A DNA stretch of 64,000 nucleotides from an uncultured Gemmiger sp. (GCA_949295035.1 CASFJO010000011.1:1-64000), one strand, 5' to 3'. Positions 17,901-26,349 are shown, numbered from the stretch's first letter. Numbers and translations: made by a program. The notes: generated by a model from the letters alone, not told the origin.

Positions 17901-18069
17901 CATGGAGGGCGTGGAGACCTGGGCCCAGGACGGCATCATCCGGGAATGCGGCTGTGACATGATCCAGGGCTTCTACTATTACCGTCCCATGGAGCTGGAG
18001 GACGTGTACAGCCTGGTGTCCAAGGAGGCGGAAGCCGCCCCGGAAAAACCGGAAAAGGAGGAGCAATGA
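14965..18069 (+). CDS. PAS-GAF-GGDEF-PAS-GGDEF(degenerate)-EAL cyclic di-GMP protein
   Basis: Soluble signalling protein of 1034 residues that makes and/or degrades c-di-GMP. In order: a PAS-like domain with a CAFC motif (about 1-115), a GAF-like domain (125-290), a GGDEF domain with intact SGGDEF (371-375) but no RxxD inhibitory site, a second PAS (about 480-600), a degenerate GGDEF (RLEGMRYMAL replaces the motif), and EAL. The EAL domain keeps EVLLR (805-809), FNMS, TESS, DDFGSG (924 onward), KLD, EGVET and QGF, so phosphodiesterase activity is plausible. No membrane helix. The start follows AGAGGGGAG. It overlaps the next gene by four bases. Confidence 0.9.
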   Translation: MMEHLQRFFEEMDEFVYISDTQTHQLVYMNRRMRESLGYQRPEDYTGKLCYEVLQGSAHPCAFCNNQQLKEGQFLSWVHKNPVFNKRYLVKDSLLTDQGHSYRIEVAVDVDAEVVCNTPYYYARSETILNECMRQMFSTTHPNDALELLLSYLGRTFQCDRAYVFEIDSDERVDNTYEWCREGVEPQKDILQKVPLSSIDWWMQVFSRDEVILIRDLEDIRAQYPMVYAMLKPQNVNTLAAGPVSSEGKVTGFLGVDNPNREMMGMLAPIINVVGRFVASLLSRRDLRRRLHALSYHDPLTNLYNRNAMNAMFEQGARLGSLKQLGVVYCDITSLKQTNDSMGHDAGDRLIRHCVSLLQETLQTPWIYRSGGDEFVALFGDFSRERFEENVQALRHRIQQDQHHMAVGYAWSDQPPFDLDDLICRADQVMYQDKRDYYRINGSIPGIDRRKSDRRQESAVQDKGSLFYHFLASTYHDMEFLFQSISQQNTVGYFYFGDMAKDLFYISDNMRDEFGFRSNVVPGLLKEWAKRIPSPQYRDMYRRQIQTMLLEKRTVHDLRYQIRNAAGKTIWIRCFGLLKWNEDKTQPLFFAGRVTHQDDDFVVDPVTNFPRATAMFSRVEQLRQAGRQCLAIGFSLNSITELNNARGRTSSDHLVSNIADELMKNLMDKMSFYRLEGMRYMALVDPACAESREELVHQIREIVENGYKSVGLSVHHPCSFALMECPKARLTPSDFVENMVSLIKVAKQDSKQLFVVDSQENSEKIRNMSNIALALSRDVLRSMENFRIVIQPVVSVQTGQVVGGEVLLRWTFQGQDISPAVFIPLLEKGNLIQLAGRWVFEQAACNCMRLAACMPEFYLTFNMSLQQLSDDQFTDFMRATLEKYRVSGSNLVAEMTESSMDERPEQLMRFVDACRELDIGIALDDFGSGYSSLRMLLQYPSSIIKLDRSLLLEMVASEDKMNFISSIVYACHRFGKKVCMEGVETWAQDGIIRECGCDMIQGFYYYRPMELEDVYSLVSKEAEAAPEKPEKEEQ

Positions 18070-19424
18070 CCAACAACACTGTGCCAAACGGCCAGGTCTA
18101 TGCCTGGCTGAATGAATTCTGCCGCCGGTACTTCCAGCTGCGGGACCCGGAAGGAACGCTGGAGCTGCTCTCTCCCGGCTTTCTCAGCGTGGGGACCGGC
18201 GAAGGCGAGGTGGCCGTGGGCAAGGAGCAGTTCCGCCGCCTTTTGCTGGAGGAGCTCCAGGTCCTGCCCTGGCCCATGAGCTATCAGATCAAGGATTATG
18301 CCCAGAACCAGCGGGCCCCCTCCTGCTGGGACTGCTTTTGCAGCGTGCGCCTGGGGCTGGACCAGCCCGAGCACGGGCTGCACGTGACCTACCGCATCCG
18401 CCTGACCGCCGGTGTGCATCAGGAGGAGGACGGCAGCTGGTTTTTCGACACCATGCACGCCTCGGAGGCCAGCCGCACCCAGGAGGAGGGCGAGTTCTTC
18501 CCGCTGTCCTTCGTTTTGCAGGGCGCGGAGCAGATCAACCGCAGCACCCAGAAGGAGCTGATCGAGATCCTGGTACAGGTCATGCCCGGCGGCGTGGTGG
18601 GCGGCTATGTGGAGGAGGGCTTCCCGCTGTACGTGGCCAACGACCGGATGCTGCAGATGGCCGGTTACCAGAGCTACGAGGAATTCTCCCGCGAGATTCA
18701 GGGCCTGGTGATCAACAGCATCCACCCGGATGACCGGGAGTTCGTGAAGATGGTGGTGATGCAGGCCCTGTCCAAGGGGGACCAGTACGAGGTGCAGTAC
18801 CGGATGAAGCGCCGGGACGGCTCCGACATGTGGGTCCACGACATCGGCCGGAAAACCGTCGCCGACAACGGCCGCGAGGCCATTATCAGCGTACTGGTGG
18901 ACATCTCCGCCCAGGTCAACGCCAAAAAGGACCTGGAAAAGGCCGCGGACAAGGACCCCCTCACCGGTCTTTACAACCGCAAGGCGGGCCAGACCCGCAT
19001 TGAAACCGCCATGCAAAGCAGCGGCGGCTACCTGTTCGCTATCCTGGATCTGGACAATTTCAAGCTGGTGAACGATCTGTACGGCCACCAGCAGGGCGAC
19101 CGGGCGCTGCATGAGTTCGCGGCCCTGCTCACCCACACCTTCCGCCGCACCGACATTTTGTTCCGGCTGGGCGGCGATGAGTTCGGGGTATTTTTCTCCG
19201 CACCCCGGGATCTGGGCGTGTTGGAGCGCAAGCTGAACAGCGTAGTCCAGAACTATCGGGCCCTCACCCAAAAGCATTGGCCCGCCGCCGGGTCCGCTGT
19301 TTCCATCGGGGGCGTGTACGGTCAGCTGCCCCGGGAATTCTCCGAGCTCTACCGCACGGCGGACCAGGTCCTCTATGAGGTAAAAAATGCGGGCAAGGGC
19401 GCGGTGCTCATCCGCCCCTTATAA
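18066..19424 (+). CDS. Diguanylate cyclase with SnoaL-like and PAS domains
   Basis: Cytoplasmic 452-residue enzyme predicted to make c-di-GMP from two GTP. The N-terminal part (about 1-150) resembles a SnoaL/NTF2-like sensor fold. A PAS domain (about 170-285) follows, then a complete GGDEF domain with RLGGDEF (GGDEF at 369-373). An RRTD inhibitory site (360-363) lies exactly five residues before GGDEF, so product inhibition is expected. The ATG overlaps the previous stop (ATGA), giving a translationally coupled cyclase/phosphodiesterase pair. The ligand of the sensor domains is unknown. Confidence 0.92.
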   Translation: MTNNTVPNGQVYAWLNEFCRRYFQLRDPEGTLELLSPGFLSVGTGEGEVAVGKEQFRRLLLEELQVLPWPMSYQIKDYAQNQRAPSCWDCFCSVRLGLDQPEHGLHVTYRIRLTAGVHQEEDGSWFFDTMHASEASRTQEEGEFFPLSFVLQGAEQINRSTQKELIEILVQVMPGGVVGGYVEEGFPLYVANDRMLQMAGYQSYEEFSREIQGLVINSIHPDDREFVKMVVMQALSKGDQYEVQYRMKRRDGSDMWVHDIGRKTVADNGREAIISVLVDISAQVNAKKDLEKAADKDPLTGLYNRKAGQTRIETAMQSSGGYLFAILDLDNFKLVNDLYGHQQGDRALHEFAALLTHTFRRTDILFRLGGDEFGVFFSAPRDLGVLERKLNSVVQNYRALTQKHWPAAGSAVSIGGVYGQLPREFSELYRTADQVLYEVKNAGKGAVLIRPL

Positions 19425-19452
19425 TTCCTTATAATAAATACCGCTTTCTCAC

Positions 19453-19486
19453 AAAAAAAGCAGAGCCTGACGGCTCTGTTTTTTTG
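19453..19486. terminator. Bidirectional terminator
   Basis: Stem CAGAGCC/GGCTCTG (19461-19467 with 19472-19478) has seven A before it and a run of eight T after it. It serves both the cyclase gene and the convergent dehydrogenase. Confidence 0.9.
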
Positions 19487-19495
19487 TTTGCCCGG

Positions 19496-20521
19496 TCACA
19501 GCTCCGGGCAGATGATGTATTTGCCCCGAGTCCGCAGCTGCGGGTCGGCCAGGATGGCCTGCAGCTGGTCCAGTCCGCAGGGCGGGCAGACCATGCTGCT
19601 CACATCCAGACGGCCGGAATCGATCAGCGCCAGCGCCCGGGCCTGGGTATAGGGATTGATGAAGGACGCGGTGATCTCCAGCTCCTTCTGGAACACCTCG
19701 AAGGGCTTGAGGGGAATCTCGTCGTCCGGCTTGGTGAGGCCGAACATCATCACCACCGCCTTGGGCCCCGCGATCTGGATCGCCTGCCGGATGGTCTCGG
19801 TGCGGCCCACACATTCGATCACAGTGTTCACCCAGGTGAAACCAGCCCGGGCCAGGCATTCGTTCACATCCTCGTTCATGGGGTCGATGCACACATCCGC
19901 CCCCAGCTGCAGGCCGGTCTCCCGCTTGGCGGCCACCGGCTCGATCAGGGCGACCTTGGCCGCGCCCGCCTGCCGGGCCAGCTGCAGCATCAGCAGGCCG
20001 ATCATGCCGCCGCCGATCACCACCACCTGGTGTCCCGGCTGGATGCGGCACAGGTCGATGCCGTGCAAACAGCAGGCCACCGGCTCCGCCATGGCGCCTT
20101 GGGCATAGGTGGTGTTTTCCCCCAGCTTGTAGACCTGGCGCTGGTTCACCGCGCAGTATTCCGCAAAGCCGCCGTTCACCGTGGTGCCGTAGCCGATCAT
20201 GTGCTCGCAGAAATGGGCCGTGCCGTTGCGGCAGGGCGCGCAGCTGCCGCAGTAGCAGTTGGGGTCCACGCAGACCCGGTCCCCTACCTGGCAGTTTGTC
20301 ACCTGCTCGCCCACCTGTACCACCAGGCCGGCAAACTCGTGGCCCAGAATGGTGGGCGGCGTCACCTGGGCCGCGCCCTTGTCGCCTTCATAAATATGTA
20401 CGTCGGTACCGCATACGCCGCAGGCCTTCACCTGGATCAGCACATCCTGTGGTCCCAGCCGGGGCGTCGGGCTTTCCTCGATGCGAAGATCATGCCTGCC
20501 ATAAAAAACCGCGCTTTTCAT
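19496..20521 (-). CDS. Zinc-dependent alcohol/polyol dehydrogenase (MDR family)
   Basis: NAD(P)-dependent medium-chain dehydrogenase of 341 residues, similar to sorbitol and threonine dehydrogenases. The catalytic zinc site is CGVCGTDVH and GHE. The structural zinc loop has four Cys (CYCGSCAPC plus HFC), and the Rossmann motif is VVIGGGMIGLLML. The ATG at 20521 follows a GAGG ribosome site; an upstream in-frame start would add unrelated residues. The gene diverges from the mannoside operon and shares its long AT-rich control region, so it may oxidise a sugar or polyol from the same diet source. The substrate is not determinable. Confidence 0.9.
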   Translation of the reverse strand: MKSAVFYGRHDLRIEESPTPRLGPQDVLIQVKACGVCGTDVHIYEGDKGAAQVTPPTILGHEFAGLVVQVGEQVTNCQVGDRVCVDPNCYCGSCAPCRNGTAHFCEHMIGYGTTVNGGFAEYCAVNQRQVYKLGENTTYAQGAMAEPVACCLHGIDLCRIQPGHQVVVIGGGMIGLLMLQLARQAGAAKVALIEPVAAKRETGLQLGADVCIDPMNEDVNECLARAGFTWVNTVIECVGRTETIRQAIQIAGPKAVVMMFGLTKPDDEIPLKPFEVFQKELEITASFINPYTQARALALIDSGRLDVSSMVCPPCGLDQLQAILADPQLRTRGKYIICPEL

Positions 20522-20620
20522 GTTCAAATCCCTCACTTTGCTTGATTTCGAGCGTTTCCCGCCTTCCTGTATAGTGTAGCGCGCGCAGGGGAACATATCC
20601 ATTGACAGATACCCCAATCT

Positions 20621-20642
20621 TTTCAATTTATTCTAATTGAAA
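20621..20642. promoter_or_regulatory. Perfect inverted repeat, candidate operator
   Basis: TTTCAATT (20621-20628) and AATTGAAA (20635-20642) form a perfect 8-bp inverted repeat with a 6-base spacer, about 100 bases upstream of the dehydrogenase start. The spacing suits a dimeric regulator. Confidence 0.4.
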
Positions 20643-20815
20643 TTTACGATTATTAACTTTATCAAATCAAGCTGCTCATTTTCTCATTATTTCCCGTTTT
20701 TCTTTCACTCCTTTCCACGGCTCAGCCGGTCTTTTCCCGCATAAACCCGCTTGTTTCCTTGGTTTTTTCACCATTTCTTTCCAGTGCCCTCTTCGTTAAA
20801 AAAATCGGCCATTTA

Positions 20816-20928
20816 CTTGAAAAATATGGTTTTCCGTTGTTCAATTGCACAAATTCAAGTTATGTAATGCGTCAAAACGATGAAAATTCAAGCACTTGCT
20901 TGACTTTCACTTGAAAATACAGTACCCT
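20816..20928 (+). promoter_or_regulatory. Control region of the mannoside operon: clustered CTTGAA motifs and promoter
   Basis: CTTGAA or its complement occurs exactly at 20816-20821, 20854-20859, 20887-20892 and 20910-20915. A near match is CTTGAC (20899-20904), which includes a possible -35 TTGACT (20900-20905) 17 bases before TACCCT (20923-20928). The 500-base gap 20522-21020 is strikingly AT-rich compared with its surroundings and holds no ORF worth calling. The clustered motifs may be sites for the LacI regulator of this locus; that is inference. Confidence 0.4.
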
Positions 20929-21020
20929 AAGACCAGCAAAACAAGTGAATCTCAAACACAAAATCAAGTTGAATTCACTCGAAAATGTGAAAAAGGTACA
21001 GAACACAAGGGGGCTTTTAC

Positions 21021-21956
21021 ATGGAAAACACCCAAACCCTTCGCCGCTGCTTGGACCTGGTGGAAGAATTCGACCACCGGAACGAAAAGGACGCGGCCAG
21101 CCGTCTTCATTTTTACGGCGCAGGCGAAAACAAGGACGTTTACAACATCACCGCACCTTTCGAGGACGGCGGCGCCCAGTACATCGCCGGCCGGGTGGAA
21201 AGCCGGGACAGCGAATATTCCCAGGTGGTGTTTTTCAAGGGCAGCGGTTATGAGTGGACCGCAGACGACGCCCTGCCCCGCCTGGATCTGCAGGACCCCT
21301 TCGTGTGCCGCATCGACGGCCAGCTGGTGGTGGGCGGCGTGGAGGTTTTCGACGACGAGGAAAACCCCGGCCAGCTGAACTACCGCACCGTTTTCTATAA
21401 AGGCGAGCATCTGGCAGGCCTTCAGCGCTTCACCCACGGCCCGGACCGGATGAAGGACATCCGCCTGCACCAGCTGGCGGACGGCCGGGTGCTGGTGATG
21501 ACCCGTCCCCAGGGCGCCGTGGGCGGCCGGGGCAAGATCGGCTGGATCATCCTGGACGATCTCTCCCAGCTGGACATCGCCCACATCGAGCAGGCCACCA
21601 TTCTGGAGCAGCAGTTCCTGCCCGAGGAGTGGGGCGGCGCCAACGAGCTGCACGCTCTGGGCGGCAGCAAGGTGGGCGTTCTGGCCCACATCGCCCGCTA
21701 CGATGAAAAGGGCGACCGGCACTACCATTCCGCGGCCTTTGTGTTCGACTGGAGCACCGGCGAATACAGCCCCATGAAGATCATCGCCATGCGGTGCAAC
21801 TTCCAGGACGGCCCCAGCAAGCGCCCCGACCTGGAGGACGTGATCTTCAGCGGCGGCCTTGTGCGGCTGGAGGGCGGCAAAGCCCGGCTGTACTGCGGCG
21901 TAAGCGACGCCGAGGGCCACATGATCACCATCGACGATCCCTTCCAAACCGTTTGA
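21021..21956 (+). CDS. DUF1861 family protein (beta-propeller, mannoside-associated)
   Basis: A 311-residue cytoplasmic protein without signal peptide. The N-terminal segment LHFYGAGENKDVYNITAPF and the repeated strand pattern fit the DUF1861 family, which has a five-bladed propeller-like layout related to GH43/GH130-type folds and is often found beside mannoside phosphorylases. Conserved acidic residues appear in GRVESRDSEYS, LDLQDPFV and PDRMKDIRL. It may be a glycosidase or phosphorylase, but no activity is established here. AAGGGGG precedes the ATG. First gene of the operon; the SBP gene follows after 59 bases. Confidence 0.75.
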   Translation: MENTQTLRRCLDLVEEFDHRNEKDAASRLHFYGAGENKDVYNITAPFEDGGAQYIAGRVESRDSEYSQVVFFKGSGYEWTADDALPRLDLQDPFVCRIDGQLVVGGVEVFDDEENPGQLNYRTVFYKGEHLAGLQRFTHGPDRMKDIRLHQLADGRVLVMTRPQGAVGGRGKIGWIILDDLSQLDIAHIEQATILEQQFLPEEWGGANELHALGGSKVGVLAHIARYDEKGDRHYHSAAFVFDWSTGEYSPMKIIAMRCNFQDGPSKRPDLEDVIFSGGLVRLEGGKARLYCGVSDAEGHMITIDDPFQTV

Positions 21957-22015
21957 TAAGAGCCGGTTCAACAACGACGGCTCTTTGAAATAAAAATTCT
22001 AAGGAGGAAAACAAC

Positions 22016-23407
22016 GTGAAAATCAAACAGTGCGCCGCCTTGCTCATGGCGGCAACCATGGCAGCCGTTTCTCTGGTAGGTTGCGGCGGCTCCAGCAGCG
22101 CGTCCGGCTCCACCGCCGCGAGCGGCGACAGCATCGTGGTGGATTTCTGGACCGCTCCCCAGCAGGTACAGTACAATCTGTGGGAATCCCGTGCACAGGC
22201 ATTCAACGCCACCGGCACTCAGGTGAACGGCAAGACCGTTACCGTGAAGGTGCAGCAGATGCCCGAAACTCCTTCTTCTGAGGCTGGCATCCAGAATGCC
22301 ATCGCCACCGGCACCGCTCCCGCCGTGTCCGAGAACGTGAACCGCGGCTTCGCCGCCACCCTGGCTGCTTCCGACGTGGTGTACGATCTGTCCAGCGAGG
22401 AATGGTTCAACGACGTGGTGGAATCCCGCGCCATGGGCGAGACCATGAACGCCTGGGCCATCGACGGCAAGCAGTACGTTCTGCCCCTGTACGTGAACCC
22501 CATGGTCTGGCAGTGGAACATGAAGGGCCTGCAGGCTCTGGGCTACGATAAGGCTCCCGAGACCGTGGCCGAGTTCACCGAGGTCATGAAGGCCTTCGCC
22601 GCGGGCAAGGACGCCCTTGCCGAGGTTGGCGTGACCCATTCCTTCTACCGTCCCTCTCTGACCCGTCCCGACCAGTACTGGGATCGCTGGTTCGACTTCA
22701 TGATGATCTACAACGGCGTGTCCGATGGCAAGAGCATCGTGGAAGGCAACAAGCTGACCATGGACCGTGACGCTGCCATCCAGGCGATGGAAGTGATCGG
22801 CACCTTCGGCAACACCATCCAGCAGGGCGAACTGTCCAGCATCTGGCTGGAGGAGCAGCCCTCCGTGCTGGTTTCCATCAACGCTCCCTGGGAGATCTCC
22901 CTGTACCGCGAGAACAACGTGGTTTACGGTGAGGACTACGTCTACGGCCCCGCTTTCGTGAACAACGCCGGCGACAAGCCCTACAACTACGCTGACTCCA
23001 AGGGCCTGGCCTTCTACAAGGCCGACAACATCTCCGAGGAGGAGCACCTGGGCGCCGTGGAATTCGTAAAGTGGGTCTACAACGCTGAAAATTCCGCTCA
23101 GTCCGATCTGGAGTGGCTGGAAGCCACCACCATGCTGCCCGTCCGCGGCGACCTGAACACCAACGAGACCTTTACCGCCATCATGGAAGAGTACCCCGAG
23201 CTGGCTGCTCTGGCCCAGTGGGTTCCCTACTCCATCCCTGGCCTGGCCACCGATAAGGACGCCGACATCTGGACTGCCTTCACCGAAACCTGCACCGGTC
23301 CCTACATGAACGACGTGATGCAGGCTGAGGCGGGCAATGCCCCCGACGCATCCAGCTACGTGGATGCGGCCATGGAAGCCATGAAGACCGCTGGCGGCCT
23401 GGAGTAA
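22016..23407 (+). CDS. Sugar ABC transporter substrate-binding lipoprotein
   Basis: Extracellular solute-binding protein (family 1) of 463 residues that captures the oligosaccharide for import. The signal peptide ends in the lipobox LVGC (Cys near residue 23), followed by a Ser/Gly-rich linker. The mature part has the DFWTAP start typical of sugar SBPs. GTG is the start codon, preceded by a perfect AAGGAGG. Codon use is strongly biased toward preferred codons, suggesting high expression. A terminator follows the stop, so the SBP should be made in excess over the permeases. Confidence 0.93.
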   Translation: MKIKQCAALLMAATMAAVSLVGCGGSSSASGSTAASGDSIVVDFWTAPQQVQYNLWESRAQAFNATGTQVNGKTVTVKVQQMPETPSSEAGIQNAIATGTAPAVSENVNRGFAATLAASDVVYDLSSEEWFNDVVESRAMGETMNAWAIDGKQYVLPLYVNPMVWQWNMKGLQALGYDKAPETVAEFTEVMKAFAAGKDALAEVGVTHSFYRPSLTRPDQYWDRWFDFMMIYNGVSDGKSIVEGNKLTMDRDAAIQAMEVIGTFGNTIQQGELSSIWLEEQPSVLVSINAPWEISLYRENNVVYGEDYVYGPAFVNNAGDKPYNYADSKGLAFYKADNISEEEHLGAVEFVKWVYNAENSAQSDLEWLEATTMLPVRGDLNTNETFTAIMEEYPELAALAQWVPYSIPGLATDKDADIWTAFTETCTGPYMNDVMQAEAGNAPDASSYVDAAMEAMKTAGGLE

Positions 23408-23420
23408 TCGTACCTTTTGT

Positions 23421-23470
23421 GCGGGGCCGCGCGAGCCGTTTGAAGGCATTGCGCGGCCCCGCATTTTTTT
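23421..23470 (+). terminator. Partial terminator between SBP and permease genes
   Basis: A 12-bp GC-rich stem (23421-23432 with 23451-23462) is followed by seven T (23464-23470). It lies inside the operon, so read-through must feed the permeases and GH130, giving polar expression. Confidence 0.85.
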
Positions 23471-23485
23471 GAACAGGAGTGTTGC

Positions 23486-24385
23486 ATGATGAAGAAAAAC
23501 AACGCGACCAACCGCCGCCGCGAACTGGTGGGCTGGGCGCTCAACGCGCCTTACCTGCTGTATTCGCTGGTGTTCTTTTTACTGCCCCTGATCTGGGCGT
23601 TCTGGCTGTCCATGATGGACTGGAACCTGATGTCCAAGGACAAGACCTTCGTGGGGGCAAAGAATTTCCTTGACCTTTTCTCCGATCCCAAGGTTCAGGC
23701 CGCATTTATCAACTCTTACCGGTACCTGCTGCCGGTGGTGCTGCTGTGCTTCTTCTTCGGCCTGGTGATCGCGCTGCTGGTCTCCAAGCTGCCGGATAAG
23801 ATCAAAGGCATCGTTGCGGTGCTGTTCTTTATCCCCTACCTCACCTCCGGCGTTGCCACTTCCGTTGTGGTCAAATACTTCTTTAACTACAACTCCATCT
23901 TCAACGAGTTTCTGCGCAACAATTTCGACCTGACCATCAACTGGCTCACCGATGAGCGCTACGCCTTCGGCGTGATGGTGGGCATCGTGGTGTGGAAGAT
24001 GTCCGGCTACTACGCGCTGTTCATCCTGTCCGGTATCGAGAGCATCGGCACCGACGTGAACGAGGCCGCCGCGCTGGACGGCTCCACCGGCCTGCACAAG
24101 CTGATCCACGTCACCCTGCCCATGATCATGCCCACCCTTACCACCGTTCTGGTGCTGGCCACCGGCCTGGCGTTCGGCATCTACACCGAGCCCTTCCTGC
24201 TCACCGGCGGCGGCCCCAACCTCTCCACCACCACCTGGCAGCTGGAGATCTACAACACGTCCTTTACCCGCTTCCAGTCCGGCTACGGCGCGGCCATGGC
24301 CATTGCCAGCGCGGTGCAGATCTTCGTGACCCTGCGCATCGTGAACTTTGTGTCGGATAAGCTCAACAAGCGGTTCGGCTTTTAA
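23486..24385 (+). CDS. Sugar ABC transporter permease (MalF-like)
   Basis: Inner permease subunit of 299 residues with about six helices. The N-terminal helix (APYLLYSLVFFLLPLIWAFWLSMMDWNLM) and the EAA loop EAAALDGSTGLHKLIHVTLPMIMP, which docks with the ATPase, are clear. CAGGAG precedes the ATG pair. It pairs with the next permease. No ATPase gene is in the locus; in such Firmicute systems a shared MsmK/MalK ATPase encoded elsewhere energises import. Confidence 0.93.
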   Translation: MMKKNNATNRRRELVGWALNAPYLLYSLVFFLLPLIWAFWLSMMDWNLMSKDKTFVGAKNFLDLFSDPKVQAAFINSYRYLLPVVLLCFFFGLVIALLVSKLPDKIKGIVAVLFFIPYLTSGVATSVVVKYFFNYNSIFNEFLRNNFDLTINWLTDERYAFGVMVGIVVWKMSGYYALFILSGIESIGTDVNEAAALDGSTGLHKLIHVTLPMIMPTLTTVLVLATGLAFGIYTEPFLLTGGGPNLSTTTWQLEIYNTSFTRFQSGYGAAMAIASAVQIFVTLRIVNFVSDKLNKRFGF

Positions 24386-24400
24386 GGAGGACCTTTGACG

Positions 24401-25225
24401 ATGAAAAAGAAAGTCACTGTGAAGACCGTCCTGATCATGGCGGTCACGCTGATCCTGCTGGCGATCTCGCTGTTCCCCTTCTACTACATGGTGGTGCAGT
24501 CGCTCCAGCCCTGGGACATGGTGGACAAGACTCTTGCTCCCACCGATCTGACCCTGCGCAGCTATGAATACCTGATCGGCAAAGGCGGCGCCACCAACTC
24601 CATGATGTGGATTCGCGCTCTGCTGAACTCTCTGCTGGTTTCTCTGCCCACTGCGGTGATCTCGGTTGCCATCGGCCTGGCCATGGGCTACACCCTGTCC
24701 AAGCTGGGCTTCCGGGGCGAGAAGTTCATCATGGACTCCCTTTTGTTCCAGATGTTCTTCCCCACCATCATCCTGCTGGTCCCCCGCTACATGATCGCCA
24801 AGTCTCTGGCCAACACCTACGCGGGTATGATCATCCCCATGTGTATCTCCATCTGGGCCATCTTCATGTACATCAACTACTTCAAGACCGTGCCCGGCGC
24901 GGTGTTTGAGGCGGCCCGCATCGACGGCGCCGGCGATCTGCGCATTCTGTGGAGCATCGCCCTGCCGGTCACCAAGTCGGTGAGCACCATCGTGTTCCTG
25001 TCCATCTTCATGCAGCGCTGGAGCGAGCTGATGTGGGACATGCTGATCTCTCCCGACATCAAGATGCAGACCCTGAACGTGTTGATCTCCACCCAGTTCA
25101 AGCCCATGGGCGCCTTCCCCGGTCCCATGTACGCAGCGTCTGTGATCCTGACTCTGCCCATCATCATCCTGTTCCTGTGCTTCTCGAAATACTTCAAAGA
25201 GGGCATCAGCTTCATGCTGAAGTAA
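24401..25225 (+). CDS. Sugar ABC transporter permease (MalG-like)
   Basis: Second permease subunit, 274 residues with six helices. The EAA loop is EAARIDGAGDLRILWSIALPV, and the usual periplasmic entry segment QSLQPWDMVDK follows helix 1. The ATG at 24401 is chosen because AAGGAGG (24384-24390) lies 10 bases upstream; the TTG at 24395 is too close. It ends 22 bases before the GH130 gene, in the same operon. Confidence 0.93.
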   Translation: MKKKVTVKTVLIMAVTLILLAISLFPFYYMVVQSLQPWDMVDKTLAPTDLTLRSYEYLIGKGGATNSMMWIRALLNSLLVSLPTAVISVAIGLAMGYTLSKLGFRGEKFIMDSLLFQMFFPTIILLVPRYMIAKSLANTYAGMIIPMCISIWAIFMYINYFKTVPGAVFEAARIDGAGDLRILWSIALPVTKSVSTIVFLSIFMQRWSELMWDMLISPDIKMQTLNVLISTQFKPMGAFPGPMYAASVILTLPIIILFLCFSKYFKEGISFMLK

Positions 25226-25247
25226 CTACCGAAAGGGGTATCCTTTT

Positions 25248-26327
25248 ATGAACATCAAACGTTGTGAAAAAAATCCGCTGATCTGTCCTTCCAACGTAAA
25301 GCCCAGCCGTCCGGACTTCAAGGTGGAGGGCGTGTTCAACTGCGGCGTTGCACGCTACAATGACCAGGTCATCCTGCTGTGCCGTGTGGCCGAGTCCGCC
25401 GTGGGCACCAGCGAGGACGAAGTCCGCGTGCCCGTGGTGGTCAACAACAACGGCACCGACCAGATCGACGTGATCACCTTCGTGAAGAGCGAGCATCCCG
25501 AGCTGGACTTCTCCGACTCCCGCGAGATCCACCGCTCCGGCGCGGCCCGGGGCAAGATCGTGAACCTGACCTCTCTGTCCCACCTGCGGGTGGCCCGCAG
25601 CACCGACGGCGTACACTTCGAGATCGCCGACCAGCCCTCCATCCTGCCCAGCTCCGAGGAGGAATCCTGGGGCATGGAGGACCCCCGCATCACCCAGATC
25701 GGCGACGTGTACTACATCAACTACACCTCGGTGACCCCCAACGGCCCCGCCACCTCGCTGATCAGCACCCGGGACTTTGAGCAGTTCACCCGCCACGGCG
25801 TGATCTTCGCGCCGGAAAACAAGGATGTGACCATCTTCCCCGATAAGATCGGCGGCATGTACATGGCCTTCAACCGCCCGGTGCCCAGCGCCATCGGCGG
25901 CCCGGAAATGTGGCTGGCCAAGTCCCCCGACCTGATCCACTGGGGCGAGCAGAAGCACTTCTGCGGCCTGTCCAAGGACAGCGAGCGCTGGGACAACGGC
26001 CGCATCGGCGGCGGCGCGGTGCCCTTCCTCACCGAGAAGGGCTGGGTGAAGATCTACCACGCGGCTGACCGGAACAACCGGTACTGCCTGGGCGCCTTCC
26101 TGCTGGACAAGGATGACCCCTCCCGTATCCTGGCCCGCACCCGCGAGCCCATCCTGCAGCCCGAGGCCGAGTACGAGCGCAACGGCTTCTTCGGCAACGT
26201 GGTGTTCACCTGCGGCTGCCTGCTGGAGGGCGGCGACGTGGTGATCTACTACGGCGCAGCCGACGATAAGATCTGTCGGGTAGACATTCCCCTGCAGGAC
26301 ATTTTCGACGCGATGGAAACGGTTTGA
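25248..26327 (+). CDS. GH130 family beta-mannoside phosphorylase
   Basis: Cytoplasmic five-bladed propeller enzyme, 359 residues, predicted to split beta-mannosides with phosphate to give alpha-mannose 1-phosphate. The family hallmarks are the start ...EKNPLICPSNVKP, the GVFNCGVAR segment, and MEDPRI at residues 143-148 near the catalytic Asp. The segments RFVPS-like IHWGEQKHF and DRWDNGRIGGG-like SERWDNGRIGGG also fit. No signal peptide, consistent with intracellular action after import. Whether it prefers beta-1,4- or beta-1,2-mannosides cannot be decided by eye. The product fits the phosphohexomutase and isomerase encoded downstream. Confidence 0.88.
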   Translation: MNIKRCEKNPLICPSNVKPSRPDFKVEGVFNCGVARYNDQVILLCRVAESAVGTSEDEVRVPVVVNNNGTDQIDVITFVKSEHPELDFSDSREIHRSGAARGKIVNLTSLSHLRVARSTDGVHFEIADQPSILPSSEEESWGMEDPRITQIGDVYYINYTSVTPNGPATSLISTRDFEQFTRHGVIFAPENKDVTIFPDKIGGMYMAFNRPVPSAIGGPEMWLAKSPDLIHWGEQKHFCGLSKDSERWDNGRIGGGAVPFLTEKGWVKIYHAADRNNRYCLGAFLLDKDDPSRILARTREPILQPEAEYERNGFFGNVVFTCGCLLEGGDVVIYYGAADDKICRVDIPLQDIFDAMETV

Positions 26328-26349
26328 CCGCCTTTCGTCCATTCTTTCG

